NCBI GenBank assembly: GCA_000499405.2
Contig: HG738138.1
Coordinates: 17,591,119-17,655,118 of the forward strand
Origin: Onchocerca volvulus
Lineage: Eukaryota; Nematoda; Chromadorea; Rhabditida; Onchocercidae
Length of the DNA: 64,000 nt
Direction: 5' to 3'
Under the pieces are notes generated by a model. The model worked only from the letters and a program-made list of their open reading frames with translations. It did not search any database and was not told the DNA's origin. Both the position numbers and the translations under genes were made by a program. Below are positions 1-13,164 of this stretch, piece by piece. Within the stretch, counting starts at the first letter, position 1. Each line of letters begins with the position of its first letter.

Positions 1-484
1 GTTTGAAGGAAAATTATGATTTTCCAGAATCATACTCTGATGAATAAGCTACTAAAAGTAAATCCACATCTTCGAAATTTGTTACCGACTTTTCTATTAT
101 TACCAGCATTTTTCAAACAGAAATAACCTCAGGACCCCTATTCTGTCAAATACATTTTTACTCATTTGTACAGAATCAAGGCTAGTTCATCCCAATCAGG
201 AATTATTAAAAATAAATAAAATAAAGTTGCTTACTTCTACTTCATCAAAAAAAAAAAAAAAAGAAAAAGAATTATTAAAATAATGAAAGTTTCATTCATA
301 AGCATTAAGACGACAGAGGTGTAGCATGCCCTGCCTATTAACAACTATCAAATTTTCAAAATACAACATACATTTTTGAATTCATAGTCAATATTTCAAC
401 ATATCTGAATTCAACAGTAAATTACAAAGCAGAATGCAGCTGAACATGCATACAAATACATGCATATGTATGATCCGTAAAAAT
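1..484. other. 3' flank of the Lifeguard gene, no gene seen
   Basis: The stretch holds A-rich tracts (about 245-275) and no reading frame with splice support. It presumably carries the 3' UTR of the minus-strand gene that ends at 485. No clear AATAAA in the minus direction was found. Confidence 0.5.
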
Positions 485-3203
485 TTACTTGTTTGAACCA
501 AACAGAGACAGCAACATCCAAAAGATGTAAACAATATCCATGAAAACTTGAATTGCTGCAAATATGTAATCCTCGGGAGAAATTTCGTATTTTCGTCCTC
601 CCATTATTGTCTGCAATATTTGAAAGAAATATCTTTTTCTTGTATATGAAAAATGACCATATCAAATGCCGCACTTTAAAAAAAAAAGGAAAACAATCAA
701 TTTCCAAGACTTCTTGCTTTCAGTAATTTATAAAATTACATGACGTTTCTCATATTAACCCATGAAAAACAATTTCATTAAAAACAAGACAAAAACGTCC
801 CGAAAAACTTTACTGGTTTTAAAACTCATTTCTATATTTTCTTTCAGTTTTCTAAAAATTACCTGGACGTCAATAGCCAAATAAATCATGAAAACCAGTG
901 CAGCGAATCCAGCATAGATGGTGTACAACCATGTCACATGAAATGCTACAGCAGCAATGACTGCGACGATACCAAAAACCAGCAGAACCATTGAAATGAT
1001 GAACATTATGCCGTACATGCTGAAAGTGTATTTGTTCTCAGAATGTTAAACCATAATCCAAGCCTATTTCAAGTTGACTGTCACGGAATCTACTTTAAAC
1101 AAGAATCAGAATCCATCTGAAGATATCAACTAAAATCTCTATAAATCCACAAATTAAGTTCTCACTGTACATTATGCATTAGAGTGGAAAAAAAAACCTA
1201 ATTATAATAACCAATACAACCTATTTCGCATTATCCACGGTATTTATTTCAAATGATGATAAGATCAAAGCCCTAAGTATACTTGAAAAACAACTTTTAA
1301 ATCCTATTTAATGTCATGAACTTTTCATTGGTACTAAAGTGAAACAGTCTGTAGATAATTGACAAAGTCTTCAATAGTTTCAATATTGAAACCTCATAAA
1401 AAATATTTTGGGACTTAGAAATTCTCCCAAATAAATAAATTATTCAAAGTTTTATTTCAAAAATTTTATCACAAACCTCGTAAGGTCATATTTCGTCTGC
1501 GACGAAAAAATGATGATTCCACTGCAGCAAACGACTGTTATTATCAAGCAAAGTAATACTGAGACTAGTTGGTGATAAGAACAAAGCATCATAGTCATAT
1601 AGCCAATCGCCAGTGTTAGGATACTTAATGCAACCAAATTACCCGGAAATGATCTGAAATTTAAGCTCAAGTCAGTTAAATTTCACAAATTCTAAGCATT
1701 TAAAAGAATATTTTGCAACCGAAACAACTCATTTCTTTTTAAAAAAATGATTCAAAACTAAACCTTAAGACATGTTTCATTTTCTCAACTTCTTTTTAAT
1801 GTTTGACTATGTATGACAAATTACAAATTAAATATCTGCTATAGAAACAATATGTAGCAAATAGCTTATTTTATTCAATTCAAAATCAGCTTGCCACCAT
1901 TAATATTTGTGATTTTACTTAAATATTAAAAAAAAAATAAATAAATAAAAACTGAACCTTCGCACACTTTCACAGCACATTAATGTGAAATAGACCACTA
2001 GAAAAACGAAGTAACTCAGTAAGTATACTGACGGCGTACTTCGCACAAATGTCATTGTTCCTTGATGAAAGAATGGTATGGCAGTCATCAGTGTTACCAC
2101 TGTTAACTGAAAAAGATCGAAAAATTTTAAACCTAATATGGTAAATGAAATCCCTCGCAACATTCATGCCTTTAAGTAAGATTGCCCTGTTTTCCTTCCA
2201 ACGACTGTTCCCCTAAAAATAATCACCGTGTTTCATATCTTAAGAATATCTCGGATAATAAGCAGAAATGAACTGTTATATCTCACACAAATTGAAGAAT
2301 AACATACCATAATGCCAACAAGTACGAAAACCTTTCGAACAAAAGCTGCTCGGACAGATGCTGAATTAAAGCCAAAATCCGATTTAATTTCTCCATTTTC
2401 GACATATGCATCAACGCCAGGGTGCATTGGAGGCGGTGGCATGTACACTGAAATATAACAATCACAGCAAACATTTCTTTGAATTACAACTTTTTAAATT
2501 TTAAAATAGTAAAATTTCTATCTTCCAAAGTTCTTCAAATTCATTTTATATATCTGCCGATGGCACATCCTTAAGCGATTTCAGATCCTACAATATCAGC
2601 GCTATGCCATCGAAGCAAAGATCCTAAATTTCGCAGTAAAATCAATTTGACAGGTTTGTGTTACATCATTTCATAATATCCACTTGAAATTTGACTTTTA
2701 AAACGTAAGGGAACAAACGAGTCTTAAAAATCTTTTCGTTTTGAAAATCGGAAATAGAAAAAGATGATGATGGAATTATTCGAAATTTATTAATATAAAT
2801 ATCAATGTAACACATTCCAACCATAAAGTCTGACGACAGTATTTCATAAAAGTATAACTACAAAAGCTGTGTAAACAATGAGAAACAACGAAGCATACAA
2901 TCTTAAAAAGGAAAGGAAAAAATGGAATCAAACGATACACTAATTAAAGTCACTGAATAAGATTAATATTTCAGCATTATCAACCGTATTTAAACGCCTA
3001 TTTTAAGTGTAACCGTTGCTTAAAAAAAAAGAAAAAAAAACACAACCTTGAGGATTGAAACCAGGAGGAGGTGGACCTTGCTGATATTGATTTCCTCCAT
3101 AACCTTGCTGTTGATAGGGCGGTTGCCCAGGAAACGGAGGTTGTCCAGGGTACTGAGATTGCCCGGAGTATGGCGATTGTCCATAACCAAACTGTTGTGC
3201 CAT
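485..3203 (-). CDS. Lifeguard/GRINA-type TMBIM membrane protein, six exons
   Basis: Exons in order of translation: 3047-3203, 2308-2447, 1958-2106, 1477-1653, 863-1019, 485-610. They join in phase to give 301 residues ending SLFGSNK. Residues 1-60 are Gln/Gly/Pro-rich (YSGQSQYPGQPPFPGQPPY) and the rest holds about seven hydrophobic helices. The VRAAFVRKVF segment just before the first helix and the closing YIFAAIQVFMDIVYIFW helix are typical of the TMBIM/Lifeguard family (GRINA, FAIM2; C. elegans xbx-6 and tmbi genes). Family members sit in Golgi, ER or plasma membrane and are linked to Ca2+ leak and resistance to apoptosis. The length fits the family (about 300-370). I chose the ATG at 3203 because a strong acceptor lies 9 nt upstream; an upstream in-frame codon at 3221 falls within that acceptor. 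The exact paralogue among the worm TMBIM genes is not resolved. Confidence 0.9.
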
Positions 3204-3212
3204 TCTGCTATT

Positions 3213-3221
3213 CTGCAACAA
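3213..3221 (-). other. Probable spliced-leader acceptor of the Lifeguard gene
   Basis: The minus strand reads TTCCTTTGTTGCAG nine bases before the start codon. No coding exon is needed upstream, so this is best read as a trans-splice site, or else the end of a 5' UTR intron. Confidence 0.55.
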
Positions 3222-5716
3222 AGGAAATCGATATTTGTTAAAATGAGATAAAGCTTACAGCGATGTAACAATATCAAACAGTTATGGAAAAACAATTCGA
3301 TGCAATGAAATGTTTAAAGAATAAACTTTTATGAAATAAGGAAATGAGTGAATTATTAAGTAAACAAGAAAATAAGTCCAATATTGTTGAACAGACACAC
3401 AACAAAAATTTATTTCTTTCTAGAAATACCGCACAATACCGTTAAGAGAAGAAATAAATGAAAAAGAGACCTACTGCCACTAAACAAATAAACTGAATAA
3501 ACACTTTTAACGACAAACTACGAATGAAATTGAAAAAAGACTGCATCAACGAATGAATAATCCGAATATAATCCTTAATATATTTTAATCAAAAATTAAT
3601 CCTTGTTATATTTTATATAAAAATTTTGATCTTTGATACTCCCAAGGTTATCAACCATACCAAACATAATTTATTAAAAATTGTTGGGAAAGATGTGAAA
3701 CAATTCTCTTGGAATATTTATGATAAAAGAATTTGAGCGAGAAATGATTCATCATTTCATATCTATTATTATCACCCCGCAATCCCGCATCCCCGCACCA
3801 GTCCCTCTCAAATGGTGAAAATAAGTGGAAGAAAAGAAGGAAAGGGAAGGAAACGCCAACAGCCATCGATCCACAACAATCAACAACTATACACGCATTA
3901 GAGCTACTCTGATGACAAAAGACACGATGGCATATACATCTCTGGAAAAGGTAAGTGAAAGGAATGAGTGGTTTTTGTTTCCATCGAAATATTGATTTGT
4001 TGTTTCATCTTTTTTACTGCTCCATGCCTGAGCGGCAAAATTGTCGCTTACAATGATTCATTAGCAGTAAAAGAACTTTGTTCCACGATCTGGTCGTTGA
4101 ACATTCGTTAGAAGACATTGCAGTTCTCGGTAATTCCGGAACATTTCATTTTAATTCGGTGTAATTCTTCTTTCCAACGAAGAGAATGAGAAGTTAAACA
4201 AAATGAATAAATACTTATCTTTTGCAAGATGAAATTATTCACTTCATTTTGTTCAAAATATCATTCATTCCTTCGCATCTAACTAAATAAGCAACAATTC
4301 CACTTCATTCTAAATCATCTTTCATTTCAATACAGTCTTTTTCAATTTATCGTCATTCCCTAACCTCAGGTACACAGAGTGTAAACTTCTAATTGGTATA
4401 CATTGAATGGATGAGTTCATCCGAAGTCGACTGAAAAAATTTACGGAAAAAGAAAATACCAAATGAAATTTCATCACCTCGCAAATTGCTTTAAACGATG
4501 ACTAGTCAATAATCAATAATCATTCTTCATCTCTTTCACACAAAACATTCTATGCTTTATCGTATGAGTACAAGTTTGCCTAACATCTATGCACACACAT
4601 ATCACATTTCGTATATGTCACGCTGTTTCCATGACATTTCATTCAGTTTAATTCTGCCATTTGAAAGTCACATAAAATGTTTCGAAATATCAGGAATTAT
4701 TGGGTATGATACTTGCAACAAAATATGGCATACTTCCGATAAAGAACTCTGGAAGTAATCTCCGGAGATACTCCAAAAATAGGAAAAGATTAATTAGACT
4801 TGGTGATAAGAATGATTAATTTATAATTTGTGATTATTATAAATAAATATTAATGCCTAATATTATGTCTTAAGTCACAGATGTCAAACGGTTGAAGAAC
4901 TACATCGGCAGAAAATCTGATAAATTTTGTCATTCTCTCTTCTCATTATGTAATAAAAATGAGGAGAGAACAAAACATCAATACCATTCACTAGATGATC
5001 CAGAATAGAGATCAGAGATGGTTTAAACTCGAATCACTTCAGCGATTCTCTTCTTGTCCTAGTGAAGCGTGACTGATATAAAAATCAAGAATCTAATTTC
5101 ATCTTACTATCATATGAATTCGAAATATAAGTCATTTATGAATTGCTATTAATAGTAACAGAAAAGGACAATTTAAATTTGAGAAAGACATCAAGAAAAG
5201 CTCTTAACAGCAGAGAGAAATACAGTTTAACAACATTCCAGATTAACAAGATTTATCGATCGATCGGAATTCACAAATGTTTTGTCCGAAAAAAAAAACA
5301 TAAATAAATGATAAAGGTGTAAAAAATAGGTCCATGATGTCTCTCATAGAAATACGCGTATTTTCCAAATTTTTGTGGAATACAGAACTAATCAGATAAT
5401 TAAACGAGTTGTATCAATATTTGAAGCGGCTAGCAGGATAAAAATTGATAGGGATAGCTAGCCTGATTTGAATGAAGGTACTTGTCCGTTGAAATTTAAG
5501 CATTTAAATGGAAAAGCGCAAACCAAACAATTGCATCATTTCACTCCCAGCAAACGTCTGCATTGACAATTCGAACTTTGAAATAAAGGAGGAACTGGGA
5601 TTTCGCTAAAGGGAACATAAATATATGGACAGGAGGAGTGTTGCACTTTGTTCCTTCCAACTTCGATGAACATTCTCGAAGACGACAGCTGTTTAAGTCA
5701 AACCAGCAAACGAGGT
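3222..5716. other. Intergenic, no supported gene
   Basis: Open frames here (for example 3651-3866 minus and 4552-4758 plus) lack splice context, composition or family resemblance. The segment probably contains the promoter region of the Lifeguard gene. Nothing else stands out. Confidence 0.5.
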
Positions 5717-5788
5717 GGGCTGAGCCGGTGATCGAAACCGGGACCTCTCGCACCCGAAGCGAGAATCATACCACTAGACCACTCAGCC
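5717..5788 (-). tRNA. tRNA-Pro (anticodon CGG), possibly degenerate
   Basis: The 72-nt cloverleaf reads, in order: acceptor GGCTGAG, D-arm GTCT/TGAT, anticodon stem CTCGC/GCGAG around the loop TTCGGGT (anticodon CGG), variable AGGTC, T-arm CCGGT-TTCGATC-ACCGG, acceptor CTCAGCC, discriminator C. All stems pair except the last D-stem position. The near-universal G53-C61 pair is replaced by T53-A61, which weakens the B box, and no TTTT Pol III terminator is seen within about 50 nt downstream. It could be a functional tRNA with an unusual T-arm or a young pseudogene. Confidence 0.7.
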
Positions 5789-6996
5789 TTAACCCTCCCC
5801 CAACAACTCCTGATGGAAGTTCACTTCAATTCATGGCAGGAGTTTGGGCAAATTGAATACATTCTAAGGTCTAAAAAAAACCTCAGTGAACTAATTTAAC
5901 AGTCTTATCTATGAATAACCATTCTCCTTTCTTATAGTGCAGTATTAGTTTTCTTATTGCTTATATCCCGGCTAATATATTCAGTAAATTTCATGTCCCA
6001 CTGAATACTTAAGGTGGCGTAGTGTCAATTTAGGAATACCACCAAAACAGTATTCAGCATATCCGGATATTTAGTGTGATAAGAGAGAAATTACATGTTG
6101 CATATCACCATCGACTCCTCTAACATCTACTATGCCGATCATTTCGCCAATTTATAGATAATTGGAATTCAAAATATGAACAAAGAAATTGAAAAAAAGA
6201 ATATCCTTCATCAAAAGATAACCCCAAAGATCAGTTTAACATCATCTCTGTTGTCGAAAAGGAAAAGCTACTGTTTGGAATGAAATATTTTTATTCAGAA
6301 ACTGTTAATATATTAATGTCTTCACAAAACACCCGTCTTCAAAATTAGCAAATTCAAATAGAGGTGTAACATCTACACTCACACACTCATATACATACGC
6401 ACATATCTATTTATGAAAAATAAATGGTAATAAGAAAAATACATGGAAGCTTATTTTGTAACATATGATCAAGAAGAGGATAAGCTGGAAATACAATATT
6501 TTCTAAAAATGGCAAAAAAAAGAAACGATAAATACAAATAATGAAATAAATAAAATATAGCTGAAATGAAGTGCGAGTGCAAGTTCCTGAAAGAATGAAA
6601 TAGAAATCGACAATGCAAGAAATTGCAAGTAGGCAAACAAATAACCATAATCTAATGAATTCATAAAATTTCATTTAAATACTTTTTCCGGCTGCTTTTT
6701 CTTTCTGCTTTTCTCTTCCACATCTTAGCATTTTGCAAGGCTAGAAATCACTGATTTTTCATCTCATCTCATTCTCATGAAGAACTTGAAGGATTTCGAT
6801 TAATTTATTAATAGAAATTCCTTTACTAGAAATTAAGTGAATTTGATCGAAGATTTAAAGACAATATAGATTAAAAAATTTATTTCGGAAAATGAAAGTA
6901 TTCGTTGAAACCCATACATTTTTTTCGTACACTTTTTTTGTGTTCCTTTTTGATGAAAGGATAAAATTAAGTGCATATTATCATGAATAATTTCGT
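5789..6996. other. Intergenic and 3' flank of the zyg-9 gene
   Basis: No supported gene. The open frame at 6411-6674 minus is hydrophobic by AT-rich composition only. Confidence 0.5.
6879..6884 (-). terminator. Candidate polyadenylation signal AATAAA of the zyg-9 gene
   Basis: AATAAA on the minus strand lies about 113 nt after the zyg-9 stop codon. Position fits a short nematode 3' UTR, but the motif is common in AT-rich DNA. Confidence 0.4.
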
Positions 6997-9900
6997 TTAC
7001 TGTTGCTGTCGTCGCATATTTAATAGTTGCTTCAATGGTTCCACATCACTAGCTGTAAGTTTCGGCTTTGCATGTGTCGGTGTAACTGGTTCATTTTCTG
7101 GTGCTCCGTCTAATGGCAGTCTAGAATTAAAATATAGTAAAAATTATGATAGCAGAATATCATAAAGATTTTTACTGGTGTAGCTAAAGAAACATAAAAT
7201 AAATATTTAGAAAACTAATCATTATGTATATACAAGCGCATGTATATAGTACTAAAACATAGAAAAAGAAAAAACTAATAAACTCGCCTTTGGAATGAAC
7301 GACGTATGGCCATTGGCTTTGCGTTTTCATCGGCTGATATAATTAGAGCACTAGTAGCATTACCAGTCCACCAGCCTGTTTGGCGATAACTACGCAATCC
7401 TTCACGATGTGCACGAATGGATTCCATTACCTTGAAAGTATATAGCATGCACTCAGAAACTGGAATTTTTAAAATTTAAGTTGTATAAACTTCTTGTTCA
7501 ATCCAGTCGGTAATTAACATACAATAGTCTATTAATACAGTTAAAAAAGTCGAATTTTTTAAATCACTAAAAGATTCTAAAATTTGAAAATAAAGTTAAG
7601 ACTATCACCTGTTATCGATAGACAACAGTGATAAAAAACAACTCACGTTGTATAATTCGTCGGTAACCTCCGGTGTTTCGCGATCTCCTAAATCCAACTT
7701 TTTCAAATGAAGAATGATGAAATCCTGTAAAATATGGATACAATGCCAATAATTTTCAAAGTTCACTTCGCATTAAGTCGAATACAAAATACAAAAATGA
7801 AAAGCACACAATATATAGATATATGTAATTCAGAATATTCATTCCCAAAAAAAGTACAGCAGTTTCGTTGTAAAAGCCATGCTACAAAAATGAGACAAAC
7901 ATTCTAATTTGCAATTTGCAACTGAACAATTTTTGAAGTCAGGCAAAAAAAAAAAATTGGAGAGTTGTCAACGCTCACCTTATATGGAAGGCGCTTTAAT
8001 GTATGACCCTTCAACGAGCACAGTTTAGTTTTCGCAATGTAATAATTATGGGAATTAAATCTTTACACTTAACTGCATTTTTTTTCGAAGTGATTTCTAA
8101 TAGCGAGGATCAATTTTATTCAGACTATCCTATCATTTAATAGAGCACAATTTCTTAATGATAATCGAATATAAGGCAATATAAGAGTTCACAAAATTTT
8201 TCTGAAACAGGCAAGCCTACGTTACCAATAACAAGCCACCCCTCTCCAACTTAAATTAATCAGTTAAATTATTGTTGGATGGAAACATACTTGAATATTC
8301 TGAAAGACACAAAACCTAGCTTCATAATTTTTTAGCCTTGTAATACTCAGATAAGCTAGTTATTTCAAATTAGTTAACAATGATAAAAAAAGTAGTGAAG
8401 AAATGAAGCCTCAATAAAGACTAACTCTCATTCGAAAATTTTTTTTCAGCTCCTCTTCCAGATTTTTGCGGGCATCTGGATTCATCTTCAGGAATGTATG
8501 CAAAAGTCGCAGGCCCTAAATAACTTTTCGTGACAATTTTTGGAAGAAAAATTAATATAACGATGGCTTCGTAATTTCATAACTTAATTCAACTTAAAAT
8601 AGAAGGAAAAGAAATGAAGAAAGCGGAAGAAAAGAAAGAAGTAGAGAGAACACACAATGAATTTCACTGACCTTTCCAAATGGATTCTCAATAATTTTCG
8701 AAATCAAATTTCGTACTAATTCTTCATAATTGGATGACAACACCTGGAATTCCAGAAATTCTCGAAAACTTCCATTTTCTCGGAAAAATGACTAGCAACG
8801 AACTAATATCAGCAAAAAATTTTTACAGTTTAAGAACTAAAAAAAAAAAAAAAAAAAATACTGCTGCTCACTGACATATAAATTAATAAATTTACTTGTC
8901 CTGGCAGTTCTCCATAAGCTGATGATGCTAGGCTATTTTGATTACTTTTGTTCTGCAAGCTACGAACACATTTCCTCATGTAAATTATAGCTTCACTTGA
9001 ATCAGGATTTTTTATTTCTCCAATATGCTGCATTACCTAAAATAAAAATGTTTTCCAATTTCGAAAAAATTCAGGTATTTTAAAACATTTTCACGCTGTG
9101 TCTATTTGGAAGTTCAGACTTTAAACAAACCGATGATTTCGTTCCTGCTACCAAACGCTGTATGCACAACTCCATTGAATGCATGGAATTTTTGATATTA
9201 ATATTTTCGTCCACTCGAGGACGGAATTCCTGCATAAAAGTATGAATTGCCTTCACAATTTCATCTAAATTCATTGGCACATCACGAAGAAATAGCTCGG
9301 ACTGCTTGTAAATACACTGCAATGTTATAATGATATACCTAAAGCAAAAATTATGCAGTTAAATCAAAATGATTTTGAAAGTTTAATCAGTTTGAATATA
9401 ATTTCAAGTCACAACATTATATTGAATACTGTGTTAAAAACTACCATGAAGTATCCTTTGTAAATTATTGAAGGAAAGAAAATAAAAGTGTTTAGCATTA
9501 CTAGAGGAGGACTGTAATTTATACCTTATTTATGAGTTCGACAGTTTTATTTCGTGGATCGTGCAAAGCAGATGTTAACATCGAACAGAGAGCAAGGAAA
9601 CAAGCGGTTGGATCGGCGTTATCACATATTCGAATCGATAAATAGTTAAGTGAACGAAATATCTGCAAAAGAACAAAGTTATTCATGTAAACTGAAAATT
9701 TCACGCATTCGATAACAAAATAAAAAAAACCAAGTATCAAAACTCTATACTTACAGACTGGATATCTTTCAGTTGTTCCATGCGTTCATCCTTCAAAAGA
9801 TAGAGAAATTCTTGTATAAGCATTTTCAAAGCTTCGGAAGAAATTCGTGAACATGTTGTAGTTTCTTTAATAAGCTGAAACACTTCTTTAAAAAAAAATT

Positions 9901-12900
9901 AAAAAACTATTTCATTCGGAAATTAATTTGTCCTGCATAATTAATATAATTAGGTCTTTGAAAAGAATTTGAAATTCTTTTCTTCTAAGTTCTGGTGCCA
10001 CGCACTGAAATGGCAACAAAGAAGGAGCAGTAGTCAAACACTGGTTATGCAAAAAGCTGGCTATTATTTTGTTTGCTGCTTTTTGTGTAGCAATCTGATC
10101 TTTACCACAAACTATAAGTGCTTTCAACCTGCTAAATGGTGGCATTTGAGTATATGAAGTTATAAGCTCCATGCTCATCAACGTGACACTATGCAAATAA
10201 TACAATACAGGGTCCAACAAACTGTCAAAATCATCTGGTCACATATTATTGAAATGCTAATTTATTGAAATATTAATTTCTTATTATTGAAATGATTACT
10301 GAAATGCTAATTTCTATTGAATTCATGCACGTCATTTTTTGCAGCATGAGTGCTGTGCTCTTTCTGAAAACGTACCGAACTTAAAAAATGACATATTGTT
10401 CGAACAAGTTCATTTAGCTCCTCCAATGTGCTAACATCATCAAGATGACGACTCCGTATAATAGAAGACTGCGTTACAATGGCCTGTACAACAGCGTCAG
10501 TTCGGTCGGCAACATAACGAAAATTACCTGGATCACCAAATAAAAATTGTAATTGACTAATAGCTGCTGTTGCAGTCGCTTGCGACATCGAAGCCACGCC
10601 ATGAACAACCTATAAGAAGAACACATGAGGAACGCTCCTAACAACGAAAACAGTTCTTATTTTTCCAACGGAAAATTTGTTTAAAAACAATCGAAAAAAA
10701 AAAAAAAAAAAAAAACCTTGTCCACATCGCCTGCTGCAGATTCTAGAGAAGTTAATGAACTGACAGATTCTGCTCGGTCAGAATATTGTGGTGGATGCTT
10801 CCGCTTACGGATGACTGGCTCAATTGGTTCCAACATTTCCAGCGCATTAGTGTCTATTTCGGGATATTCGACAGCTCCTTCATTATTATCAAGTTTCAGA
10901 AGCTATAAAACTGAGAGTTTAAAGTGAAGCAAAAGTAAACTAACACAAATATACTTCATAAATCAGCAAAACTCATTCATTCAGCCACTGAGCGCACAAT
11001 TTTGTGTTGGATGCAACTTCATGAATAAAGCTCATGTTACAATAGCTATATTTTTCATTTTCTAAGCAAAATTAGTATACTTAGTCAGTTTTTTTAAATG
11101 CTCAGAAAATAAAGACACAGGAATTTTTTTTTTTTTGAACTGAACAATTTTGGCGAATCCAATAATTTCCCTTTCAGCTATATTTCATAAGAGACTATCA
11201 TCACATAACTTACATCTAGATTCAATGCGAAACGTTTACGAGTTCCATCATTATCATCACTGGGATCATCAGTATCTCCTTTCTGCAAAAATTCCAAATA
11301 CAGCAGATACTTTTCCAAAACAAAATTTAAACTTGTGGAAATATAGTTGTAGGATTTCCCATAATGCATATAATATTTTATATAAATAATGTGTTCTTGA
11401 CCAGATTCTGGTTTAACTCGATTTATTACAAATAAAGCGCGAATTTCGCAAATTTCTATTTATATATATGTATATTGAAGGAAAGAAAAATTATTCGTAT
11501 GCTCTAAAACAGCATCACAAATATCTTAAATATCCTGTTTGATTCGTTATAAATTCAGCGTAAGTTTAAGATACCTGCATTGTAAATGTACGATTGTTTT
11601 CTCTTTCTTCAACTGGACTTGAATCACGAGAAACACTGTGATTTCTGTGATTATTCCTACCCATTCTACTTGATGATCGATCACTTCTGAGTCCCCTACC
11701 TAAAAATAAGCGACAAAAGTAGTGCAATGATTTAACTTGAGAGCAAAGAAATATATTTTGTATATTTCATCCATTTAATATGAAAGAACAATTATCATCG
11801 AATCTTCCGATCTTGAATCTTCTGTCATTAATAATTTTGTCAAAATCACAGTGAAGAAACAAAAAATAAAGCAATGAGTATGTAGACGTATAAGTAAGAA
11901 GACCTTTAATGCCGACAGAAATATTTGCATTACGTCTGGCTGAGATACCAACTCGTTCTGGGCCTCCTACAAAAAGCTTTTTGCTATCATTATTGCATAC
12001 AGGATGCTACATAACAAACCTTCCTTTGTCACCTCCATATCTTGGACACATGATTCCTGTATTTAATGGTGCTATATTATGGCACTGAAATACTGTAAAA
12101 AAGATGAACTAAACAGATAAGCATGCCATGCATATTTCGTATACCATGTTTCTCCATACGATGCAAAGTAATTTACAGAGATTTTGATGTTATCAAACTA
12201 AAGGGACGATTCAATGGGGTAAAACGTTTCTACCTCGTGCCTTCGAAACCACACCACTTCGCTTTATACGTTCATCCAACATCGCTTTACTTTTGTCATT
12301 CATTTTGCCGATAAGTTGAAAAACTCGATCACCTTCTTCTTTCCAAGCTACTACGACAGCATTAATTGCCGCGTTACGTACATTATTATCACGGTCATCA
12401 ATGCATGCTGCGATTTGTTTCAAAGACTGCTATAAACTTGTTATATTTTAATACAAAAAAAGAAATCTGAGAATGCACTGCGTATGCATCAAAAAAGTGC
12501 AGAAACCAAATTTCTCGACTGAAAGAAATTAACGTATAAGGCATTTAAAAGTAGTCAATGCAAAACAAACTTATTCTCACTAAAGCCATATATTGAATAT
12601 TTCAGAAAATTGAAGAATTTCAAATTTCAATTTCTTCTACAAAAGAATGGGACAAAATTCCGATTTTTTAGAAAAATAATAGAACTAAAAAGACTAACAG
12701 CTGGTGTAGTAGTGGCAGCCATTCCTGTTGTATCAAGTAATTGCTCTAAAACTTGTAAGCATTCTGTCCGTTGTCTCGAATTCTTCGTTTTTAAGCCCTC
12801 AATTATAAGTGGGAATATTTTTGGAGGGCTGACCAGTTCAGTGACCAGCTGAATTATAGTACGGACTGGTGTGCGAACCGAATCCTTTGGTTCTCCTAAC

Positions 12901-13125
12901 TAAAAAACAAGTTTTCAAAATCATTTCGGCAAATTTCCGATTTATAGTAAATAAATGAGCAGTAATCTATGTGCTATTTGTTCGTATTCTGAAAAAAAAA
13001 AAAAAAAAAAAAAAGAAAGGAAAATTAGTAGCTTGGATTTTAGTATAAACAAAAATCCCACTACGAATCATAATCCTTTGACGAAAATCCGGGAGGAGAA
13101 GGTTGAGGGAAGGGGAGGGGAGGAA

Positions 13126-13164
<39 letters not shown>

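Noticed and set aside
5638..5856. Plus-strand frame of 72 codons
   Set aside because: Its core is the antisense of the tRNA-Pro sequence, whose GC content removes stops.
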